A DNA stretch of 51,896 bases, from positions 1-51,896 of the forward strand of contig JAFGCG010000128.1 in NCBI GenBank assembly GCA_016932715.1. Direction: 5' to 3'. The notes beneath the pieces are model-generated. The model had not been told where the DNA came from. It searched no databases and saw only the letters and a program-made list of their open reading frames with translations. The translations under genes were made by a program, and so were the position numbers. The DNA comes from Anaerolineales bacterium (GTDB lineage: Bacteria > Chloroflexota > Anaerolineae > Anaerolineales > Villigracilaceae). Positions 17,101 to 24,900 of the stretch are shown here, piece by piece; within the stretch, counting starts at the first letter, position 1; every line of letters starts with the position of its first letter.

Positions 17101-17994
17101 ATGAAGAAGTCACTGTATCTCCTGCTGGCCGTAGTGATGATCATTTCATTCACACTATCGGCTTGCGGCCCGGCCAAGCTTGGCACGGAAGAGAACCCCA
17201 TTCTGTGGGTGTTCGTTCCTTCCCGGGAAGGGGAAGAGGTTACTACGGCTGCGGAAGGCGTAGCTGACATGCTCCACGAGAAGACCGGTCTGTACTTCAA
17301 GACCTTCGTCGCTACCGACTACACAGCCGCCATCGAGGCCGAATGCAGCGATCCGCCCAAAGCCCACATGGGTTCTCTGGCGACCTTCGCCCTGATCACC
17401 GCAGCGGACCGTGGCTGTGCCGAACCGGCGCTGGTTGCCTCACGCCGCGGCAGCACATCCTATACCGGTCAGATCATTGCCAGCGCCGACAGCGGCATAA
17501 CGACCCTTGCCGATATCAAGGGCAAGACCTTCTGTGCAACGGAACCCAGCAGCACCAGCGGCTGGATCATCCCGAGCGTCATGCTGCGCGCCGCCGGTCT
17601 GGATCTCGAGACGGATATCACCGTGACCTATGCCGGTGGTCACGATGCGGCCGTCCTGGGTGTATACAATGGTGACTGCGATGCCGGCGCCTCCTTCGTG
17701 GATGCCCGCACCCTGATCGAAGGCGATTACCCGGACGTCATGGAAAAGGTTAACGTGGTTGAGGTTTCGATCCCGATCCCGAATGATGGCGTACAGTTCG
17801 CTAACTCCTTCGATCCGGAAATGAAGCAGCAGATCGTGGCTGCCCTTCTGGAAATTGCGGGAACCGAAGAAGGCAAGGCAGCATTGAACGCAGCCTATCA
17901 GTGGGATGGGCTGGAAGCTCATGGCAACGAGTTCTATGATCCGTTCCGCCAATTGCTCGATGCGGCAGGTATTTCAGCAGCCGATCTGGAATAA
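17101..17994 (+). CDS. phnD: PhnD-type phosphate/phosphonate/phosphite-binding lipoprotein (second copy)
   Basis: This 297-residue protein has a lipoprotein signal ending at C22 (TLSAC). Its binding domain carries NPILWVFVPSREGEEV, LHEKTGLYFKTFVATDYTAAIEA, KAHMGSLATFALITA, GKTFCATEPSSTSGWIIPSVML and DCDAGASFVDART, the PhnD ligand-binding segments. The ATG at 17101 is chosen over an upstream in-frame ATG (17053) because a GAGGAG box stands 6 nt before it and the signal peptide begins there. It is followed by a strong stem-loop, then PhnC and PhnE. PhnD-family proteins bind phosphonate, phosphite or related anions; ligand is not decided by sequence here. Confidence 0.9.
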   Translation: MKKSLYLLLAVVMIISFTLSACGPAKLGTEENPILWVFVPSREGEEVTTAAEGVADMLHEKTGLYFKTFVATDYTAAIEAECSDPPKAHMGSLATFALITAADRGCAEPALVASRRGSTSYTGQIIASADSGITTLADIKGKTFCATEPSSTSGWIIPSVMLRAAGLDLETDITVTYAGGHDAAVLGVYNGDCDAGASFVDARTLIEGDYPDVMEKVNVVEVSIPIPNDGVQFANSFDPEMKQQIVAALLEIAGTEEGKAALNAAYQWDGLEAHGNEFYDPFRQLLDAAGISAADLE

Positions 17995-18027
17995 GCATCC
18001 AGACACCCCAGATTGACACAACGTTAC

Positions 18028-18059
18028 GAAACGGGGGGACCTTCGGGTTCCCCCGTTTC
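18028..18059 (+). promoter_or_regulatory. Strong stem-loop between phnD and phnC
   Basis: GAAACGGGGGGAC (18028-18040) pairs with GTTCCCCCGTTTC (18047-18059) with one G-U; the inner C-G pair closes a UUCG tetraloop, giving a cUUCGg hairpin of 14 bp. No U-tract follows. It lies just before the phnC ribosome site (GGAG, 18066-18069). Such hairpins typically stabilise the upstream binding-protein message. Confidence 0.8.
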
Positions 18060-18075
18060 AATCCTGGAGCATTCA

Positions 18076-18879
18076 ATGCTTGAGATACGCCACCTGACGA
18101 AGATATACGATGATGGCACCGTGGCTCTGCGAGATGTCAATTTTCAGGTGCCGGACGGTGAATTCATGGTCGTCATCGGCTTGAGCGGTTCCGGCAAATC
18201 CACACTTTTGCGCTGCATCAACCGTTTGATCGATCCAACCGAAGGGGAAATCCTATGGGATGGTGTCGATTTAGCCAAACTAAAAGGCGATGACTTGCGC
18301 AATATGCGCCGCCACATCGGCATGGTCTTTCAACAATTCAATCTTGTCAAACGATCCTCTGTATACAACAATGTGATGGCTGGACGGCTTGGCTATTCTC
18401 CCACCTGGCGGAGCGTACTCGGTCGTTTCTCACCGCAGGATCATGAACGCGCCAGACAGTCCATGGACCGTATGGGTATTATGGATCAGGCTTATAAACG
18501 TGCGGACGAACTCAGCGGCGGCCAGCAGCAGCGCGTCGGCATTGCGCGGGCGTTGATGCAGGAACCAAAAATGATCCTGGCGGATGAACCGGTTGCCAGC
18601 CTGGACCCGGTGCTGGCGCATTCCATTTTGCAGCATCTCGAACGATTGAACCGGGAAGACGGTATCACCGTGATCTGCAGCCTGCATTACCTTGACCTGG
18701 TTCAGCGTTACGGCACGAGCGTGATCGGTTTGCGCGCCGGTCAGCTGGTCTATCAGGGGTCGCGCGACGACATCCGTGAACTGACCGATGAACAATTCAA
18801 GACCATCTACGGTGAGGAAGCGGAACGCATTGGCGACCTGACCGGAGGGATCAAAGGCACTGTCGGAGGGGAACCATGA
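18076..18879 (+). CDS. phnC: PhnC-type ABC transporter ATP-binding protein
   Basis: This 267-residue ATPase powers uptake of the PhnD ligand. Walker A is GLSGSGKS (about 35-42), the Q-loop lies in VFQQFNLVKRSSVYNNVMAGRLGY (typical PhnC wording), the ABC signature is LSGGQQQR, Walker B is MILADEPVASLDP, and the switch histidine is in CSLHYLD. The ATG at 18076 is chosen because a GGAG box stands 6 nt upstream and the PhnC N-terminus (LEIRHLTKIYDDG) begins there; an upstream TTG at 18013 would run through the hairpin. Its last codon overlaps the permease start (ATGA, 18876-18879). Confidence 0.94.
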   Translation: MLEIRHLTKIYDDGTVALRDVNFQVPDGEFMVVIGLSGSGKSTLLRCINRLIDPTEGEILWDGVDLAKLKGDDLRNMRRHIGMVFQQFNLVKRSSVYNNVMAGRLGYSPTWRSVLGRFSPQDHERARQSMDRMGIMDQAYKRADELSGGQQQRVGIARALMQEPKMILADEPVASLDPVLAHSILQHLERLNREDGITVICSLHYLDLVQRYGTSVIGLRAGQLVYQGSRDDIRELTDEQFKTIYGEEAERIGDLTGGIKGTVGGEP

Positions 18880-20390
18880 GCAGCAATTTTGGAAAACCCA
18901 TTGATGCACAAAAGCCCAGTGTAGTATCGCCTGCTGCTGCGGCGATCATTTCACTGGTGGTGCCCGGTCTTGGGCAGGTTCTGGCAGGCTCCTTCCGAAA
19001 GGGCCTCGTCCTGCTTGCGAGCCTGACATCCATTGTCGCTCTCTGGTACTGGCGTGTCAGGCTGGTTGGACGGCTCGAACCAACGTTTCCGCAGGCCGTC
19101 TCGAAGTCCTTTTACTTGCAGCCCATCCTGCTGGTGGTCGCGATCGGAATGATCGTCACCTATCTATGGATCGCCTACGATGCCTACGTCACCGCAAAGC
19201 GTGCGCAAACGACCAGCGGGTTTGTAGTCTGGACATTGATCCTGTTCCTGTTTTTCTTTTTGGGCTGGCAAATCGGGGATATCAGACCGGTGGCTCTGGT
19301 TCGCGATGCGCAGGATGCCGGGCCTTTCATGATGCGCATCCTCTGGCCCTGGGACCGGGCGATCTCGCGCCCGGAAGAACTGCTGACCGGCACTGTGAAG
19401 GTTCAAACGCCTTGCGTGGAACCCGTCCCGGAACTGCCCCAGGAGGTCGCCGGGGAACCCTATATTTCCGTCACGCCGACTTGCGGCGACCTTTCCAAAC
19501 AAAGCGAGGCAACTGGCACCACCCTGACGCTGACAGGGCGCAACTTCGCGCCCAACGCGGAGACAGAGATCTGGTGGCAGGATGATATGGGTAACGAGTT
19601 CCGCCAGCGGCAGGCGGGTGAATATATCACGGTGATGACCGACGAGAATGGCGCTTTCGCCATCGATATCATCATGCCATACCGCACCATTCCGCAGAGT
19701 GACACCCGGGAGTTTGCACTCTGGGAACTTCAGGCACGCCAGGTGGCTAGTCTGGGAGCAGCCGAGCCCAGCGCTGAGCTCTTGATCTCGATCGAAAAAA
19801 TGGTCGAAACCATCTTCCTCGGCATGATGTCCACGTTTTTCGGCATCATCCTCTCGGTTCCGATCAGTTTCCTGGCAGCCCGTAACCTGATGTCCACCTC
19901 ATGGATCACACTCGTGATCTATTATGTGGTCCGCGCGATTTTGAACATCATCCGTTCGATCGAGCCTCTCATCTGGGCTGTGATCGCGATCATTGTGGTC
20001 GGTCTGGGTCCATTTGCCGGGATCGTGGCGCTGACCGTGCATACCATTGCCTCCCTGGGTAAATTGTACTCAGAGGCGATTGAATCCATCGATCCCGGTC
20101 CGATCGAAGCCATTCAAGCTACCGGCGCAAACTGGCTGCAAACCGTCATGTTTGCAGTGGTGCCCCAGATCATCCCGCCTTTCGTCTCGTTCACCATTTA
20201 TCGCTGGGATATCAATGTGCGTATGTCCACCGTAATCGGCCTGGTTGGCGGCGGCGGCATCGGTTTCGTGCTGATCCAATGGATTCGTCTCCTGGATTAC
20301 AAAGCCGCCGGAATTGCGGTCTGGTTCATTGCCCTCACCGTCACCATCCTGGATTATGTCAGTGCGGAAATACGGGCAAGATTCGTATGA
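18876..20390 (+). CDS. phnE: PhnE-type ABC permease with an extra N-terminal membrane and Ig-like half
   Basis: The 504-residue permease is about twice the usual PhnE length. Residues about 305-504 are the normal permease: MMSTFFGIILSVPISFLAARN, several helices, the EAA-type coupling loop (EAIESIDPGPIEAIQATGANWLQ), and the typical VGLVGGGGIGF. The first 135 residues add three membrane helices; the first carries VVPGLGQVLAGSFRKG, a GLGQ motif seen in small TM2-like proteins. Residues about 195-300 form an IPT/TIG-like Ig domain outside the membrane (TLTLTGRNFAPNAETEIWW, DENGAFAIDI). Coupled to phnC by a 4-nt overlap. The extra domain might contact the binding protein. Confidence 0.9.
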   Translation: MSSNFGKPIDAQKPSVVSPAAAAIISLVVPGLGQVLAGSFRKGLVLLASLTSIVALWYWRVRLVGRLEPTFPQAVSKSFYLQPILLVVAIGMIVTYLWIAYDAYVTAKRAQTTSGFVVWTLILFLFFFLGWQIGDIRPVALVRDAQDAGPFMMRILWPWDRAISRPEELLTGTVKVQTPCVEPVPELPQEVAGEPYISVTPTCGDLSKQSEATGTTLTLTGRNFAPNAETEIWWQDDMGNEFRQRQAGEYITVMTDENGAFAIDIIMPYRTIPQSDTREFALWELQARQVASLGAAEPSAELLISIEKMVETIFLGMMSTFFGIILSVPISFLAARNLMSTSWITLVIYYVVRAILNIIRSIEPLIWAVIAIIVVGLGPFAGIVALTVHTIASLGKLYSEAIESIDPGPIEAIQATGANWLQTVMFAVVPQIIPPFVSFTIYRWDINVRMSTVIGLVGGGGIGFVLIQWIRLLDYKAAGIAVWFIALTVTILDYVSAEIRARFV

Positions 20391-20439
20391 GATTCCCCTG
20401 CAGCCGCCTGTGGCGTTGAACCGCCGCTCCGTTGAACAT

Positions 20440-20468
20440 AAAATCCCCGTCCATAGGACGGGGATTTT
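20440..20468. terminator. Bidirectional terminator hairpin (copy 1)
   Basis: AAAATCCCCGTCC (20440-20452) and GGACGGGGATTTT (20456-20468) form a perfect 13-bp stem with a 3-nt loop. It sits between phnE (plus strand) and the first pilin gene (minus strand), and can end both. An identical hairpin stands at 20840-20868. Confidence 0.85.
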
Positions 20469-20490
20469 ATGTGGTGCTCATACGAGCGGG

Positions 20491-20640
20491 TTACGGCAGA
20501 GATTCGTTGATTGTGCTGAATGTGTTGCCGACCTTGGGTCCCAGCAAGCGCATAACAGCAATGACGACGATAGCGACGAGGGCGAGGATGATCGCATATT
20601 CGACGAGGCCTTGGCCTTTTTCTTTTGGTGCAAATAACAT
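20491..20640 (-). CDS. flp: Flp-family type IVb pilin (copy 1)
   Basis: This 49-residue protein (start ATG at 20638-20640) is a Flp/Fap pilin. It has a short basic leader MLFAPKEKGQG, the E-Y pair of the prepilin cleavage region (GLVEYAII), one hydrophobic helix (AIILALVAIVVIAVMRLLG) and a short polar tail (PKVGNTFSTINESLP). A Shine-Dalgarno AGGA lies 9 nt upstream. A longer version starting at 20682 is possible, but this start fits the family. Type IVb pilins are assembled by the Tad machinery, for adhesion; no tad genes are in the window. Confidence 0.92.
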   Translation of the reverse strand: MLFAPKEKGQGLVEYAIILALVAIVVIAVMRLLGPKVGNTFSTINESLP

Positions 20641-20839
20641 AGTTAAATTCCTTTCTGATTGAATAGCCTGCCTGAGGAGCACTCTCAGGATATTTACAGT
20701 ATATCCAAATCAGTAAAAATTTCAATGCCATTGCAGGGGTTGTGATTTACAAGATTGTTAACATTTCCAGCAGGGATTTCCCCATTTTCGCCCGCTGCTA
20801 CCTGGTTCACAATGTTATTTTATGCAACAGTTGCATACA

Positions 20840-20868
20840 AAAATCCCCGTCCATAGGACGGGGATTTT
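20840..20868 (-). terminator. Terminator hairpin (copy 2, identical stem)
   Basis: The same 29-nt sequence as 20440-20468 (13-bp stem, ATA loop), followed on the minus strand by more T residues, ends the second pilin gene. On its far side lies a small palindrome, ATGCAAC-A-GTTGCAT (20822-20836). Confidence 0.85.
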
Positions 20869-20890
20869 ATGTGGTGCTCATACGAGCGGG

Positions 20891-21040
20891 TTACGGCAGG
20901 GAATCGTTGATGCTGCTGAACGTGTTGCCGATCTTGGGTCCCAGCAGGCGGACGATGGCGATGACGACCAGAGCCACCAGGACGAGGATGATCGCATACT
21001 CAACAAGACCTTGGCCTCTTTCTTTGGGTGCGAATAACAT
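20891..21040 (-). CDS. flp: Flp-family type IVb pilin (copy 2)
   Basis: This 49-residue pilin gene is shorter than usual ORF cut-offs. Translated on the minus strand it starts MLFAPKERGQGLVEYAII and ends with NTFSSINDSLP then TAA. It differs from copy 1 by conservative changes (K/R, A/V, I/L, E/D), so the pair is a tandem duplication with pressure to keep the pilin. A Shine-Dalgarno AGGA stands 8 nt ahead of the ATG. It has its own identical terminator hairpin. Gene order on the minus strand is copy 2 then copy 1, with about 200 nt between them. Confidence 0.9.
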   Translation of the reverse strand: MLFAPKERGQGLVEYAIILVLVALVVIAIVRLLGPKIGNTFSSINDSLP

Positions 21041-21221
21041 GGATGAATTCCTTTCTTAAAAAAATAGATGGAAACAATGGGGGAATCATGAAATTATTCT
21101 ATCACCTTGCCCTTCCTTTCAATCCCATTAATAATGGGTTACACCTTTGCTTTTTTGTAATGTCTGGCGACCATATTTAGGGGACCCTGGAGCCCGACCA
21201 GATATGTATAGACAAATAAAC

Positions 21222-21518
21222 TGTGGATAACCCGCGATTATTTGTGGATAAGTGCCTCTCACTGTGGACAAGTCCAAAGAGGACTAAAAATATCCATAAG
21301 TCCATACCCCCAGATATGGGTGATCGTTCGAAGGATCGCCAAGATATAGATGGGACGCTAGTCCTGCCCTCTTTGTGGAGAAAGCTGTGGATAAGTTCCA
21401 CCGAATCTCTCCACAGGGAGAGCTGGTTCCGTTAACGGGAGCAGACCGGACATCCAGGCGCAGAGGCGGCTTCCAGCCCATATATGAGGCTTTTCGGATT
21501 CTATCCACACTATCCACA
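21222..21518. other. Candidate oriC: cluster of DnaA-box-like 9-mers
   Basis: Perfect TTATCCACA boxes (read as TGTGGATAA) occur at 21222-21230, 21243-21251 and 21386-21394. One-mismatch versions are at 21263-21271 (TGTGGACAA), 21374-21382 (TGTGGAGAA), and as two abutting CTATCCACA copies at 21501-21509 and 21510-21518. Boxes to the left point one way and the right-hand pair the other. An AT-rich flank (21041-21220) could be the unwinding element. DnaA binds such boxes at chromosomal origins. No dnaA or dnaN gene is in the window, so the origin call is inference. Confidence 0.65.
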
Positions 21519-21563
21519 GGCCCTACTACGAATACGATTCTAATATCCTACTTAAATAAGTGC

Positions 21564-21592
21564 TTGAAACGAAGACATTAATCCTGTACAAT
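21564..21592 (+). promoter_or_regulatory. Promoter of spoVS
   Basis: TTGAAA (21564-21569) and TACAAT (21587-21592) are spaced by 17 nt, a good vegetative-type promoter. The spoVS ATG is at 21632, with GGGAGG 6 nt before it. Confidence 0.7.
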
Positions 21593-21631
21593 GCTTGCAG
21601 ATAAGCTAACACTACTGCTGGGAGGATCGTC

Positions 21632-21895
21632 ATGGACATTATCAAAGTATCTGCAAACTCCCGTACGTCTGCTGTGGCGGGCGCGATCGCAGGTGTGATC
21701 CGGGAACACAAACGGGCGGAGGTACAGGCGATCGGAGCGGGAGCGGTCAATCAGGCTGTCAAGGCTCTGGTACTGGCAACCGGTTATCTCAGGAACGACG
21801 GCATCGAGGTGGCTTGTGTGCCCGAGTTCGCAGACGTGACCATCGATGACAAGGTGCGGACTGCCATCAAACTTGTAATCGAGCCGCGCAAGTAA
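21632..21895 (+). CDS. spoVS: SpoVS-family protein (Alba-like fold)
   Basis: This 87-residue protein matches stage V sporulation protein S along its length: MDIIKVSANSRTSAVAGAIAG, AIGAGAVNQAVKALVLATGYL, DVTIDDKVRTAIKLVIEPRK. SpoVS has an Alba-like fold and affects development in Bacillus, but the family is widespread in non-sporulating bacteria too, so no spore formation is implied. Its own promoter and an excellent Shine-Dalgarno precede it, and a terminator follows at 21930. It is the nearest gene to the DnaA-box cluster. Confidence 0.95.
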   Translation: MDIIKVSANSRTSAVAGAIAGVIREHKRAEVQAIGAGAVNQAVKALVLATGYLRNDGIEVACVPEFADVTIDDKVRTAIKLVIEPRK

Positions 21896-21929
21896 ACTAT
21901 ATCGGAATCGCCCAGGGAGGTTTATAATG

Positions 21930-21958
21930 CCGTAGGGATAGTTCCCTGCGGCTTTTTT
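21930..21958 (+). terminator. Terminator of spoVS, abutting the next start codon
   Basis: CCGTAGGGA (21930-21938) pairs with TCCCTGCGG (21943-21951) with one G-U, followed by CTTTTTT (21952-21958). The ATG of the next gene begins at 21959, directly after the U-tract. A TATAAT at 21923-21928 overlaps the approach to the stem. Confidence 0.8.
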
Positions 21959-24900
21959 ATGAAAAACTCACAACGGTTCTGGCGCGGGCTCTTTTTCGTC
22001 TTCCTGATCGCCGCTCTGTGCGGCGGGCTGGCGCTGCCAATGACAGGAGGTGTTCCCGCGCGCGCCGCACCGCAGGCACAAACTGCTGGCGATGTAGTGA
22101 TTAGTGAATTTCGAGTTCGTGGTCCTAACGGGGGAAATGATGAATTTATTGAGCTATATAATCCCACTGCTTCAGCGATTGATATCGGAGGGTTGGAAAT
22201 CTGGGCTACTGATAATAGTGGTTCATCAAACAGGAAAGTTATAATTCCCGCAAGCACAACACTAAACTCAGGACAGCACTACTTAATTACTAATACTAAT
22301 GCTTCTGGAGGTCCATACAGTGGGGGAGTTCCCGGAAACTTAACTTACGGTACTGGTATTACTGATGAAGGCGGTATTGCATTAACAGAACCTGGAGGAA
22401 GCCCTATCCTTGACCAAGTGGGAATGACCAACTGTGTTGGGTGTTATTTTGAAATCGCGCCATTAGCATCTCTGGGCACCACCAATTCAGATCAAGGTTA
22501 CGGGCGGGGGTCTTGTCTGGATAATAATAACAATTCATCTGATTTTCAATTCGTTGCTCCAAGCGATCCCCAGAATTTAGCTAGCGCTCTCCTGCCATGT
22601 GCAGCAGTAACGAATGTGACATCGTTGGTGCCAGATGCAGTTTATACTAACGGAAGTGTCATCGACATCAGAATAACTTTTAGTGACGTAGTAAATGTAG
22701 ATACTACTGGTGGCTCGCCAACATTATTGCTTGAGACGGGAATGACAGACGAAACTGCAACCTATATATCAGGGAGTGGTTCTAATACTCTAATTTTTAA
22801 CTATACTGTTGTAGTGGGTGATACTTCTGGTGATTTGGATTATGTAGCAACTAATTCTTTGTCTCTGAATGGTGCAATAATTACAGGTACTAGCGATGAT
22901 GCGAACTTGAAACTGCCTAGCCCTGGATCAGCAGGCTCACTGGGAGCAAACAAAAATATTGTAATTGATAATGGGATGCCGCCGACTGTAACTGTCGAGC
23001 AGGCGGTTGGGCAGATGGATCCGGCAAGTGGAACGCCGATAAACTTCACAGTCATCTTCTCCGAAGCCATTGATACAAGTACTTTTACGGTAAGTGATAT
23101 AACACAGAGCGGAACAGCAACTTCTGTCACCTGGGATATCACCGACTCAGGGGATCATATGACCTTTACTCTTTCCGCCTCTGCAATATCTCCAAATAAT
23201 GTGACTGTAATTCCGTCCATTGCAGCGGGTCAGGTTATGGATCTGGCAGGTAATGGAAACACTCTCAGTACGAGTACCGACAATGAAGTCACTTTTAACG
23301 ACGATGTTTCCCCGAGTGTGACAGTCAACCAGGCATCAACGCAGGTCGACCCTGCAACCACCTTGCCAATCAATTTTACGGTTGTGTTCTCTGAACCAAT
23401 TGACGCCAGCACATTTACAGTTTCTGACATTGCTCAGACAGGCACTGTCTCGGGAGTCACGTGGACCATTACAGATTCAGGGGACCACATGACCTTTGCT
23501 CTGTCTGCTACGGCATTGACAGGCCTGGGAACACTTATTCCCACCATTCCAGCAGACCAGGTAACAGACCTGCTGGGCAATAACAACCTTGCGAGTACGA
23601 GCACGGATAATATTGTTACTTTCAACGCTTCTTCCTCTGTAGTCATCAGCCAATTCCGCACCAGTGGTCCCAATGGGGCGAACGACGAGTACATAGAGCT
23701 CTATAACCCGACGACCAATCCGATCGATATCAGCGGCTGGAAGATCAATGCTTCCAATGCTGCGGGAACCAGGGCGACGCGCGCGACGATCCCCGCCTCG
23801 ACCCTGCTTCGCTCCGGGCAATATTACCTGGTCGCCAATTATGTCGGTTACAGCATCAGCGTAGCTGCCAATCTGACGTATGGCACTGGGATTGCAGATA
23901 ATGGCGGCATTGCCCTCCTGCGAGCTAACAATTCGGTCGTCGATCAGGTGGGCATGAGTTCCGGTTCTGCCTATCGGGAAGGTACATTTCTGACTCCATT
24001 ATCCAATCCGGATCAGAGCTACGAACGCGAACTCGGCGGAGATTTGGATAGCTGCCAGGATACAAACAATAACACCGGTGATTTCTCACTGATCACAACA
24101 GTGGACGATCTTCCTCGGAATTATTCATCCCGGCCATTGCGGCGCTGCGGGACTGTGCTTCCAAACCCTGTCAATACAACTACCACGATCACGGCGCATA
24201 CACCCAATCCGTCTTTACCGAAGGAGAATGTCCGGGTGACCGTCCGGGTAACGGGCAGTGCATTGTCGCCGGCTGGCACCCGGGTAAATGTCACGGGGGC
24301 AACCAAAGATTGTGTGATCACCCTCAATGCCTCCGGCGTAGGCAATTGCCTGGTGCAATTTACCTCCACGGGTACAAAGATAATTACTGCAAGTTATCTT
24401 GGCGATAATACCCATCTTGGCAGCAAGGCAACAGTGGCGCATCAAGTCTCGACCGCTACGCCCACGCCGTTCCGCACGCGTACCCCCACGCCCGTGCCTC
24501 CGCCTCCCCTCGTGGCGATCAACGAGTTCGTGCCGCGTCCCGGGCATGACTGGAACCACGATGGCTTTATCAATACCGGTGACGAATATATCGAAATTCT
24601 CAACCATGGCGTGATCGACGTCAACCTCAGCGGGTACAGCCTGGATGACGAGGTCAATATCGGGTCCGATCCGTACCGCCTGCCCGCGGTTACGATCAAG
24701 CCGGGCGAGCGCAAGGTCTTTTTCGGCAGCGAGACGGGCCTGCTGCTCAGCGATGGCGGCGACGGCGTGCGCCTGCTCAAGCCGAACGGGCAGCTGGCGG
24801 ATGCCTACAACTACTCCGTGGTCCGTTTCCCCGACCAATCCTATTGCCGCCTGCCCGATAACGGCGGCCTCGATGACTGGAATGAGTACTGTTTCCCAAC

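Larger units (their letters stand above)
21041..21631. other. Intergenic region of 591 nt with the DnaA-box cluster
   Basis: No coding gene is supported here. The left part (21041-21220) is rather AT-rich; the centre holds DnaA-box-like 9-mers; the right end holds the spoVS promoter. Several overlapping ORFs on both strands run through the boxes but have no ribosome site or recognisable domain. Confidence 0.7.

Noticed and set aside
20440..20868. CRISPR-like repeat pair (identical 29-nt sequences)
   Set aside because: The copies are 400 nt apart, each at the end of a pilin gene, and form terminator hairpins.
21177..21517. Short ORFs across the DnaA-box cluster on both strands
   Set aside because: They have no domain or Shine-Dalgarno, and their wording comes from the repeated boxes.
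21632..21895. Evidence of sporulation from spoVS
   Set aside because: SpoVS-family proteins occur in many non-sporulating bacteria, and no other sporulation gene is present.
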